From JAGLQA01 sp023135565 (GTDB lineage Bacteria > Acidobacteriota > Aminicenantia > UBA2199): a stretch of DNA of 15,346 nt. The translations under genes were made by a program, and so were the position numbers. Where the stretch lies: assembly GCA_030639305.1 (NCBI GenBank), contig DAOWCY010000172.1, forward strand, positions 1 through 15,346, read 5' to 3'. The notes under the pieces are model-generated. The model saw only the letters and a program-made list of their open reading frames with translations, did no database searches and was not told the DNA's origin. The first letter of the stretch is position 1. Each line of letters opens with the position of its first letter. Shown here piece by piece: positions 1 to 6,369 of the stretch.

Positions 1-3
1 CAC

Positions 4-164
4 GAAGTAACTATTCAGTTTTGGAAAAAATTCAAAGCTTTTATAGGGGGCTTTTCGCTTTTTTAAACAAAAGTTTTGTTCAAACTTTTTCAAAAGTTTG
101 GCCCCCGGCAGGGCCGCCGGAGGCAAGTCTGTTTTAGTTTTTTCCAGAACTGAATAGTTACTTC
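4..164. repeat. MITE-like element with 27-bp inverted terminal repeats
   Basis: The arm at 4-30 is the reverse complement of 138-164 over 27 positions with one exception (T20 opposite G147), which would still pair as G-U in RNA. About 107 nt lie between the arms, including a copy of a dispersed hairpin repeat. No ORF is inside, so it would be a non-autonomous element or a long stem-loop. The hexamer cacgaa occurs at 1-6 and again at 164-169, but it overlaps the arms, so it is not a clean target-site duplication. Because the element starts almost at the window edge, its true left end is uncertain. Confidence 0.7.
50..127 (+). repeat. Dispersed hairpin repeat, copy A
   Basis: This is one of three related intergenic elements in the window. 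It has a cgctt...aaaagtttt block, a perfect 9-bp hairpin at 81-100 (caaactttt / tc / aaaagtttg) and the conserved 3' tail gccgccggaggcaag. A second small palindrome lies at 66-80 (aacaaaa / g / ttttgtt). The copies at 4685-4788 and 10293-10425 keep the apex and tail but have different stem sequences. Confidence 0.65.
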
Positions 165-180
165 ACGAAATATTAGTGAA

Positions 181-197
181 AATTTGTGTAATCCGTG
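181..197 (-). repeat. Short interspersed repeat of the cac(g/a)gattacac type
   Basis: Read on the minus strand, 181-197 is cacggattacacaaatt. It matches the 9-nt-periodic cacagattacacagatt array at 6260-6287. This looks like a degenerate, genome-wide intergenic repeat rather than a gene. Confidence 0.5.
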
Positions 198-218
198 GGC
201 CCATTTGAGTATCTGCAC

Positions 219-247
219 TTGACAAAATGATTTTATTGCAATAATAT
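219..247 (+). promoter_or_regulatory. Sigma70-type promoter of the amidase/actin pair
   Basis: A perfect -35 box ttgaca (219-224) is followed after exactly 17 nt by taatat (242-247), which matches the tataat consensus at four of six positions. Transcription would start near 254, about 75 nt before the amidase start codon. Confidence 0.65.
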
Positions 248-329
248 AGGGCTATGCGCAGAAAAGCAGGAAATGCCGGTAGGTTGAGTTTTCGCAAACC
301 GCGGAGAATATATAAGGTAATGTTATAAA

Positions 330-1400
330 ATGAAATCGCGAACCGAAAAAAAACAAGAGAAGATAAAAACCACCATTCTCAAGGATATCTATAAAGAAAA
401 TTTGCGCATGACGGGAAAAGCCGCCGATTCCAAAAAAAGAAAAAAAAATAAAAAAATAAGCCTTGTCAGGATAAGTTCTATTGCGCTGCCGGCAGTGCTC
501 ATTTTTATTTTTTTGAATAATTTTGCCATCCAGGAGGCGCGATCCGGTTTTTCTAAGCCTCAATTTAGTTATGCGCAGGACAGCGTCCCGGAGTTCAACG
601 AAACCGGGGCCGACAACCCGACTCCTTCTCGATACGACAACTTTTTAAATGAGCTGCAGGTACCGCTGCGGGAATTTTTCGGTCTCAAAGTGAAAAGGAT
701 TTTGATCGATCCCGGTCATGGCGGGGATGCTCCCGGGGCTTCCGGTAAATTGGGCACCAAAGAAAAAGACCTCACTTTAGATATTGCGAAGCGCTTAAGG
801 AAGCGCTTGAAAAAATACTCGGGTTACCATATCATGCTGACCAGGGAGAAGGACATCACGCTCTCCTTAGAGGCAAGGATCGCCCTTGCCAAAGCCTGGA
901 AAGCGGATTTATTTATTTCCATACATGTAAACTACATCCCCAACAAGCCGATCAATATAATCGAGACTTATTATTTCGGTCCCCATTCGGACAGGGACGC
1001 CCTGCTGTTGGCGCAGAAAGAAAATAGGGGCGCCGGTTACACCTTGAATGATTTTAGAAAGGTTATCCGCAATATCGGAAATACCTTGAAAACCCAGGAG
1101 TCCCGTTCACTGGCCTTATATATCCAGAGGAGTCTTTACAAAAACACCAAAAAACAAAATAAAGACATTAAAAATTTCGGCATCAAAACCGCCCCTTTTG
1201 TTGTGCTTTTAGGGGTTGAAGTTCCCAGTGTGCTGACCGAGGTCTCCTGCATGAGCAACGCCATGGAAGAGCGCAAACTGCGGAAAGGTTACTACCGGGA
1301 TAGGATTGCCGGTTATTTAGAAGAAGGTATAGTCAACTATTTAAATAAAAATAAAAAAAAGGAGGTTCAAAATGGAGCAAAAAGAACCCGTAATCGATAA
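330..1400 (+). CDS. Membrane-anchored N-acetylmuramoyl-L-alanine amidase (Amidase_3)
   Basis: This is a predicted zinc-dependent peptidoglycan amidase that cleaves the bond between N-acetylmuramic acid and the stem peptide (AmiC/CwlV-like family). The first 47 residues are very rich in Lys/Arg. One hydrophobic segment at about 48-65 should anchor the protein, placing the catalytic part in the periplasm. The Amidase_3 domain spans about 122-337. Its zinc ligands are visible as H130 (DPGHGG), E145 (GTKEKD) and H199 (SIHVN), and the catalytic Glu is E304 (TEVSCMSN). All key residues are present, so it should be active. No SPOR, AMIN or LysM targeting domain is seen. The start has an aagg motif 12 nt upstream, which is a little far. 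Its last 29 nt overlap the actin-like gene, so the two are probably co-transcribed and translationally coupled. Confidence 0.9.
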   Translation: MKSRTEKKQEKIKTTILKDIYKENLRMTGKAADSKKRKKNKKISLVRISSIALPAVLIFIFLNNFAIQEARSGFSKPQFSYAQDSVPEFNETGADNPTPSRYDNFLNELQVPLREFFGLKVKRILIDPGHGGDAPGASGKLGTKEKDLTLDIAKRLRKRLKKYSGYHIMLTREKDITLSLEARIALAKAWKADLFISIHVNYIPNKPINIIETYYFGPHSDRDALLLAQKENRGAGYTLNDFRKVIRNIGNTLKTQESRSLALYIQRSLYKNTKKQNKDIKNFGIKTAPFVVLLGVEVPSVLTEVSCMSNAMEERKLRKGYYRDRIAGYLEEGIVNYLNKNKKKEVQNGAKRTRNR

Positions 1401-2409
1401 AAAAACAGATTTATTTATAGGCATCGACTTAGGCACATCCAGCAGCGCCATCGTATCCAGTAACGGCAAGAAAAATTGGTGCGAGAGTTATGTCGGTTGG
1501 CCGAAGGATTTTATTTCGGAAAAAGTGATCGGCAAGTCTGTGTTATTTGGCACGGAAGCGCTTAAGCACAGGCTTTCCATGGATGTTTACCGGCCCTTAG
1601 AAAGCGGGGTAATTAAAGAAGGCACCGATATGGAAGCGGAATCGGTAAAAGAGTTGATCCGCCATCTTATCGGTTTAGCAAAACCGGCCAAAGGCCAGGA
1701 TGTGTATGCCGTAGTGGGTGTTCCGGCCGAAGCTTTTAAAGTGAACAAAGTGGCCATCATGAAAGCGGTTTCCGGTTATGTCCATTCGCTCATGGTGGTA
1801 TCGGAACCTTTTGCGGTGGCTTATGGAATGAATTTGTTGGATAATGCGCTGGTGATCGACATCGGCGCCGGCACCGTGGATTTTTGTGTCATGCACGGCA
1901 CTATTCCCACGGAGGACGACCAGAAGACCATTTTGACAGCCGGTGATTATATCGACCAACAGTTGTTCAACCTGATAAGTGAGAAGTATCCCAACTCCAC
2001 TTTTAACCTGAACATGGTGCGTATTTTCAAAGAGCAGAATAGTTTCGTGGGCAACAGCGTAGACCCCGTTAAAGTTGAAATCCCGGTAGAAGGGAAGCCG
2101 CGCATACATGATATTACCGATGAGATGAAACGGTCCTGCGAGAGTATTTTGCCACCGCTTGTCGAGACCCTGACCGAGATGATAGCCAAAGTAGACCCCG
2201 AATACCAGAAAAAGATACGGGGCAATATCGTGTTGGCCGGGTGCGGCAGCCAGATCAGGGGAATCCCCGGGTATATCAAGAATGCGTTGAAGGACTACGG
2301 CGCCTGCCAGGTGACCACGGTTGAGGACCCTCTTTTTGCCGGGGCTAACGGGGCGGTGGCTTTAGCCCAGGAGATGCCCAAAAAGTACTGGAAAAAGATC
2401 GCTGTTTAA
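1372..2409 (+). CDS. MamK-like bacterial actin ATPase
   Basis: This is a 345-residue actin/Hsp70-fold ATPase expected to form cytoplasmic filaments. The phosphate-1 loop is GIDLGTSSSA (17-26, D19), the phosphate-2 loop is DIGAGT (163-168), the putative catalytic Glu is E145 (SEPFAVAYG), and the adenosine motif is LAGCGSQIRG (288-297). From memory, it follows Magnetospirillum MamK closely along its whole length: the LFIGIDLGTS start, VGWPKD, VVGVPA, VVSEPF, EQNSFVG, PEYQ before the adenosine motif, and a PKKYW-type C-terminus. MamK, MamK-like or another Alf/ParM-type actin are the alternatives; MreB fits less well. It has a strong ribosome binding site, ggagg at 1361-1365, inside the end of the amidase gene. 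No other magnetosome genes are in the window, so magnetosome function is not shown. Confidence 0.82.
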   Translation: MEQKEPVIDKKTDLFIGIDLGTSSSAIVSSNGKKNWCESYVGWPKDFISEKVIGKSVLFGTEALKHRLSMDVYRPLESGVIKEGTDMEAESVKELIRHLIGLAKPAKGQDVYAVVGVPAEAFKVNKVAIMKAVSGYVHSLMVVSEPFAVAYGMNLLDNALVIDIGAGTVDFCVMHGTIPTEDDQKTILTAGDYIDQQLFNLISEKYPNSTFNLNMVRIFKEQNSFVGNSVDPVKVEIPVEGKPRIHDITDEMKRSCESILPPLVETLTEMIAKVDPEYQKKIRGNIVLAGCGSQIRGIPGYIKNALKDYGACQVTTVEDPLFAGANGAVALAQEMPKKYWKKIAV

Positions 2410-2469
2410 TCCCGCCGGCACTGAAAGCTGAACGCTGCTCTATGGGCAATATTTTTTTTTTAAAATTAG

Positions 2470-2506
2470 TTGACAAAATAAATTTTATATGGCACTCTAA
2501 TAATAT
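2470..2506 (+). promoter_or_regulatory. Possible promoter of the PrkA/YeaH/SpoVR cluster
   Basis: The 184-nt spacer 2410-2593 separates the actin gene from the AAA+ gene. It holds ttgaca at 2470-2475 and -10-like boxes taataa (2498) and taatat (2501-2506). The spacing is over 20 nt, longer than normal, so the assignment is weak. The block ttgacaaaat...aataatat(a/g)g is shared with the promoter at 219-247, suggesting a common regulatory design or a shared ancestral sequence. A run of ten T lies near 2452-2461 without a clear stem before it. Confidence 0.35.
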
Positions 2507-2593
2507 GGAGAAAGCAATTTCTCCCACAGGATATTTACTCGATAGAGCGGAGTACTAATAACAATACTAATATTATTTTGAAGCGGAGGAAAT

Positions 2594-4654
2594 ATGAATA
2601 AAAGACCGAACCTTACCCTCCATGACCACCTGACTGCCATAAAAAAAGGCAAGAAAAAATTCGAGAATGCTTTCGAGGGCGTTTCCAGGATGATCCTCGA
2701 ACAAGCTATCGAAAAAGTGGTGGTCAACGGTAAAACCACCTATGATTTTAAGATTTTCAGGACCGGGAAAAAGCACATGATCGGTCTTTATGAAGAGATC
2801 AACAGTTTCGTCTCTTATGTAAAAGACGCGGCGGAAGGCGGTTCTTCTAAAGAGATGGCTTATGTGCTTGTAGGGGAACCGGGAAACGGCAAGACCTTTT
2901 TCGTGGAATATCTCTGCACCGAATACCGGGAATTTCTCAGCCGGGAAGAAAACCGCAAATTTACTTTTCGTTTTAAGGACTTAGACAAATTGGGAAATTA
3001 TGGAAAAATCAAGGTTATCGAATCCCAGACCTACGAAGACCCCATGATCCTGGCCATGAATCTTTTGGAGAGCCGGGCTGAGAGCAGGAAACATCTAAGC
3101 AAGTGGATCGGTTTTACCGGTAAAGAGACAGAAAACATATATGAGAATTACCGGCCATTGGGCGCTTGTAGCGAATACATCTGGAACGACATCCGCAATT
3201 ACAGCGGCGGCGGGATCGAAGAGGCGTTAAAATTCATAGAGATCGTACCGGTGCCGCTGATGGAGAGCCTGGGCACGGTGACCGGCAAGTACCCGGCCAA
3301 AGACAAGATTACTTCTTCCGCTGTTGATTTGTTGGGCGAAGAATCTATCCAGCGGCTGCTGCACATCACCGACACCAACAATCCTTACCGTTTCGATCTG
3401 CGGCGGGGCGCACTGGCCCGCGTAGCCGGAGGCGGTATCCATTTCAGCGATGAAATCTTCAAAAACAAGAAAGACTTAGTGCAGGTATATTTAGGCGTCA
3501 TCCAGAACCGGGTCATCGAGACCGACGGGTTTAAGTGGCCCATCGACACGTTGATTATCGCCACCAGCAACAACTCGGAATTCAACCGTTTCCTGGAAGA
3601 GAAAGAAGAGGCCCCCATCGTAGACCGCTGCCGTATCACCTATGTGTCGCACAACACCAACTACAAGCTGCAAAAGGACCTGACCGGCTATGCCATCGGC
3701 AGTGAAGCCAAAACTTCTTTTAACAAGGAGCTGCTGCACCAGGACCCCAACTTGAACTATGCCGCATCTGTGTCTGTGGTATTCACCCGCCTGCCTACTT
3801 CCGAGAAGCTGAGCCCGGTGGAGACCATGAAATTGGCCGCCGGTGAAGTAGCCGGTGAAAAGAGCATCAAAACCCTGGCCGAAGTGATCGACACGCTCAA
3901 CCAGGACCCGGACATCACCAAGCGTTTCGGTCAGAAAGGATTGGGGCAGCGGAATTTAGGCCGGGCCATTCAATTGCTGCTCGAGAGTTCCGACACTAAT
4001 GAAGGGCAGTGTATGTTTGCATTGGATATTTTTAAAACCATGGAGCGGGTTATTTTAGATTATGTATCCGACGCCAATGACCGGGCCAAGTATTTAGATG
4101 ACCTCAAACATGCCAAGGGCCTTTACCGGGAACGAATTATGACAGAGATGTTCAATGCTTATATGGACGAGCCTTTTGCCATTCGCAAGGATGTGATGAA
4201 CTATGTCAACATGATCATCGGCATAGACGCCGAGAACTTAGGCCCCGACAAAATGTGGAAATACAAAGACCCGCAGAGCGGCGAATTAAAAGCCCTGAAA
4301 ATAGATGAACGCTATATTAAAAGCGTAGAGGAGCGTTTAGGTTTAAAAACCAAAGAACAAAGTGAAACGTTCCGTACGACGATCAGGAAGATTTACGGTC
4401 AGAAGATATCTTTGGACCCCAATTATGATTTCATGGACAACTTAGAACTGGTAAAAGCGGTGACCGATGTCCGGTTAAAATCGGATATAGCCGGTTCCGG
4501 TAGTTTGATCGGTGCGTTAGCCAACCGTACTAACGAGGAGAACCAGAAATTGTATGATCGCATGATCGACACCATGTTAAACAAGTTGAAATATTGTAAA
4601 ACTTGTGCACAGAAGACCATCGAGTATTTCTGCACCCAATCGGACGAGAAGTAG
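2594..4654 (+). CDS. prkA: PrkA-family AAA+ ATPase / serine protein kinase
   Basis: This is a 686-residue cytoplasmic PrkA-family protein. The PrkA AAA region carries Walker A GEPGNGKT (94-101), a Walker B-like segment GGIHFSDE (280-287), a sensor-1 stretch ATSNNSE (323-329) and an arginine-finger candidate in VDRCR (343-347). The C-terminal third (from about 530) shows the PrkA C-terminal pattern: a K.DPQSGE stretch, then DERYIKSVEERLG and FRTTIRKI. PrkA proteins are AAA+ ATPases; B. subtilis PrkA and E. coli YeaG have been reported as serine kinases, and the latter works with YeaH in starvation responses. The length is slightly above the usual ~640. The ggagga ribosome binding site (2585-2590) lies only 3-4 nt before the ATG. 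It is the first gene of the cluster; yeaH follows after a repeat-containing spacer of 139 nt. Confidence 0.88.
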   Translation: MNKRPNLTLHDHLTAIKKGKKKFENAFEGVSRMILEQAIEKVVVNGKTTYDFKIFRTGKKHMIGLYEEINSFVSYVKDAAEGGSSKEMAYVLVGEPGNGKTFFVEYLCTEYREFLSREENRKFTFRFKDLDKLGNYGKIKVIESQTYEDPMILAMNLLESRAESRKHLSKWIGFTGKETENIYENYRPLGACSEYIWNDIRNYSGGGIEEALKFIEIVPVPLMESLGTVTGKYPAKDKITSSAVDLLGEESIQRLLHITDTNNPYRFDLRRGALARVAGGGIHFSDEIFKNKKDLVQVYLGVIQNRVIETDGFKWPIDTLIIATSNNSEFNRFLEEKEEAPIVDRCRITYVSHNTNYKLQKDLTGYAIGSEAKTSFNKELLHQDPNLNYAASVSVVFTRLPTSEKLSPVETMKLAAGEVAGEKSIKTLAEVIDTLNQDPDITKRFGQKGLGQRNLGRAIQLLLESSDTNEGQCMFALDIFKTMERVILDYVSDANDRAKYLDDLKHAKGLYRERIMTEMFNAYMDEPFAIRKDVMNYVNMIIGIDAENLGPDKMWKYKDPQSGELKALKIDERYIKSVEERLGLKTKEQSETFRTTIRKIYGQKISLDPNYDFMDNLELVKAVTDVRLKSDIAGSGSLIGALANRTNEENQKLYDRMIDTMLNKLKYCKTCAQKTIEYFCTQSDEK

Positions 4655-4667
4655 CCCCCGGCGGGGG
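4655..4667 (+). other. GC hairpin directly after the prkA stop
   Basis: A perfect 5-bp stem with a 3-nt loop (ccccc ggc ggggg) starts at the first base after the stop codon. A smaller gtgc-ggc-gcac stem follows nearby. There is no T-tract, so this is not a standard intrinsic terminator. It may protect the 3' end of prkA mRNA or attenuate read-through. Confidence 0.45.
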
Positions 4668-4684
4668 TGTGTGCGGCGCACCCG

Positions 4685-4788
4685 GCCTATGAGGGGCTTT
4701 CCCAGGGTAGAAAAGCGTTTCGCTCAATAGAAGTTTTTGGAGGTGTCGGAACCTTTTTTCAAAAAGGTTCTGACCCGCCGGAGGCAAG
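4685..4788 (+). repeat. Dispersed hairpin repeat, copy B
   Basis: This copy runs from gcctatgag (4685-4693) through aaaagcgtttcgctcaat and aagtttttgg to the tail ccgccggaggcaag (ends 4788). The hairpin is the strongest of the three: gaaccttttt / tc / aaaaaggttc at 4749-4770, extendable to 4745-4774 with one G-T pair. The same layout, with a different stem sequence, is found in copies A and C. Confidence 0.75.
4780..4784 (+). promoter_or_regulatory. Ribosome binding site of yeaH supplied by the repeat
   Basis: The ggagg inside the conserved repeat tail lies 9 nt before the ATG at 4794. This site decides the start. A TTG codon at 4737 is in frame, but it would translate the repeat hairpin itself and has no site of its own. 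Confidence 0.75.
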
Positions 4789-4793
4789 GTGTT

Positions 4794-6161
4794 ATGAACG
4801 CAGAAGCATTGAAATTGTATGAAGAACTAAAAAAGAAGGGCTTAGACCCTCAGAAAGAGCAGCGGATATTAGCCGAATTAAAAGAAGCTAAACCCCACGG
4901 GATCGCTCCACCTCCTGGTATAAGGCACATCTACGAATACAATGATTTGCAGCAATTGCAGGACACCGGCGGCATAGACAGCCCTTACACCGCGCATTTG
5001 CGTTCCATGGACGATCTATTGGAGCGGGACAAAAAAAGAGAGAAAGACGGTTTCCCCCGCAAAATAAAGGTCGGCAAATTGGTGCGGCCCAGCAAGAACG
5101 GCAAAGACAAGTTGGTAGTCGTACCCACTACCGTAGAAGAAAAATTCATCCACCACAGCATACCCGAAGATGAAGAGGAGACCGGGGAAGGCCGGGCAGC
5201 CGGGGGTTCGGGTGCAGGAGAAGAAGGCGAAGTCATCGGCGAACAGCCTATCCAGCAGCCCGGAGGAGCCGGGGCCGGGGGCGCCGGTCAGGGAGAAGAA
5301 GGCTCTCATGAGATAGAATCCAACGCTTACGACTTAGGCAAAATACTAACCGAACAATTCGAGTTACCCAACCTCAAAGATAAAGGAAAAAAGCGTTTTT
5401 TCCGGCGTTACACCTATGATCTGACAGACAAGCACCGCGGTTTCGGGCAGGTTCTCGATAAGAAAGCCACCTTGAAAAAGATCGTAGAAACCAATATTAG
5501 TCTCGGCCGCCTGCCGGATATCGGGAACATCGACACCACTAAGTTTTTGGTTTCCCCGGCGGACAAAATCTACCGCATCTTATCGAAAGAAAGGGACTAT
5601 GAATCCCAGGCCATCGTATTTTTTGTGCGCGACTATTCCGGTTCCATGTCCGGGAAACCCACCGAATTGGTCGCAGCCCAGCATGTGATGATCTACAGTT
5701 GGCTGCTTTATCAATATGACCGGCAGGTGCAGTCGCGCTTTATTCTCCATGACACCGGGGCCAAAGAGGTGCCCGATTTTTACACTTATTACAACTCCAG
5801 GGTGGCCGGAGGAACCAAAGTGGCCGCGGCTTTCCGTTTAGCCAACGAGATCGTGGAGAAGGAGAGTTTAGCCCGGGACTACAATATTTACGTTTTTTAC
5901 GGCACCGACGGCGACGACTGGGATACCGACGGCAGGGAATCCCTCCCGGCGATCGAGCAGATGTTGACTTATGTCAGTCGGTTGGGAATAACTGTTGCCC
6001 GGCATTCTTACAGCACCGGTTCTCTCACCGACTTAGAAAAGTATTTGAACAAATCGGGCCTGCCGGAGAAGCAGGACACGGAACTTCGTTTAGACACTAT
6101 TAAAGAAGATGCGGACGAAGCCCGCCTGATCGATGGCATAAAAAAACTAATATCGGAATAA
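4794..6161 (+). CDS. yeaH: YeaH/YhbH family VWA protein (DUF444)
   Basis: This 455-residue cytoplasmic protein belongs to the YeaH/YhbH (DUF444) family, which is genetically and functionally linked to PrkA/YeaG and SpoVR/YcgB. The N-terminal 120 residues are charged and helical. Residues about 125-170 form a Glu/Gly/Ala-rich low-complexity linker. The C-terminal half carries a von Willebrand A-like domain with an intact MIDAS metal site: DYSGS (280-284), the Thr in GGTK (341) and an acidic GTDGDD loop (370-375). The start at 4794 is chosen over upstream TTG 4737 because of the well-placed ggagg and because MNAEALKLYEELKKKG is a sensible N-terminus. Biochemical activity is unknown; the VWA domain suggests it bridges partner proteins, perhaps the AAA+ ATPases on either side. 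Confidence 0.9.
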   Translation: MNAEALKLYEELKKKGLDPQKEQRILAELKEAKPHGIAPPPGIRHIYEYNDLQQLQDTGGIDSPYTAHLRSMDDLLERDKKREKDGFPRKIKVGKLVRPSKNGKDKLVVVPTTVEEKFIHHSIPEDEEETGEGRAAGGSGAGEEGEVIGEQPIQQPGGAGAGGAGQGEEGSHEIESNAYDLGKILTEQFELPNLKDKGKKRFFRRYTYDLTDKHRGFGQVLDKKATLKKIVETNISLGRLPDIGNIDTTKFLVSPADKIYRILSKERDYESQAIVFFVRDYSGSMSGKPTELVAAQHVMIYSWLLYQYDRQVQSRFILHDTGAKEVPDFYTYYNSRVAGGTKVAAAFRLANEIVEKESLARDYNIYVFYGTDGDDWDTDGRESLPAIEQMLTYVSRLGITVARHSYSTGSLTDLEKYLNKSGLPEKQDTELRLDTIKEDADEARLIDGIKKLISE

Positions 6162-6183
6162 CATGAAAAAGCACTATTTTTAC

Positions 6184-6326
6184 CACGAAGGACACGAAGG
6201 GCACGAAGAAATGGGTGCAGCGCAGCCACCCCGGGAGCAGTGCCGAGGGAAAAGCGGCCCACAGATTACACAGATTTACACAGATAAGGGGCGCCGCTCC
6301 CGGTATATGTCCTATTCGTCCTATGC
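6184..6326 (+). repeat. Three short tandem arrays of 9-nt units
   Basis: The 208-nt spacer between yeaH and spoVR holds three different arrays with a roughly 9-nt period: cacgaagga / cacgaaggg / cacgaagaa (6184-6210), cacagatta / cacagattta / cacagataa (6260-6287; the middle unit is 10 nt), and gtcctattc / gtcctatgc (6309-6326). Short ORFs crossing it translate into repetitive peptides and are not credible genes. The family also appears at 181-197. Confidence 0.7.
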
Positions 6327-6348
6327 TATTTGCCGGGGCTGGAGCTGT

Positions 6349-6363
6349 CCTCCCCCCGGGAGG
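6349..6363 (+). promoter_or_regulatory. Hairpin enclosing the spoVR ribosome binding site
   Basis: Positions 6349-6354 (cctccc) pair perfectly with 6358-6363 (gggagg) around a 3-nt ccc loop. The gggagg strand is the Shine-Dalgarno sequence of spoVR, 6 nt before the ATG at 6370. The stem is all G-C except one A-T, so it should keep the site closed until melted or opened by a factor. Confidence 0.6.
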
Positions 6364-6369
6364 CAATAA

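Noticed and set aside
2451..2465. Intrinsic terminator after the MamK-like gene
   Set aside because: There is a run of ten T, but I could not find a stable GC stem immediately before it.
2490..2516. Possible CIRCE (HrcA) operator or sigma54 promoter around tggcactc
   Set aside because: The left half ggcactc and a 9-nt spacer fit CIRCE, but the right half does not match gagtgctaa. For sigma54 the ttgc element is missing at the required distance.
4737..4793. Upstream TTG start extending yeaH by 19 residues
   Set aside because: The extension is the translated repeat hairpin and has no site of its own. The ATG at 4794 has ggagg at the right distance.
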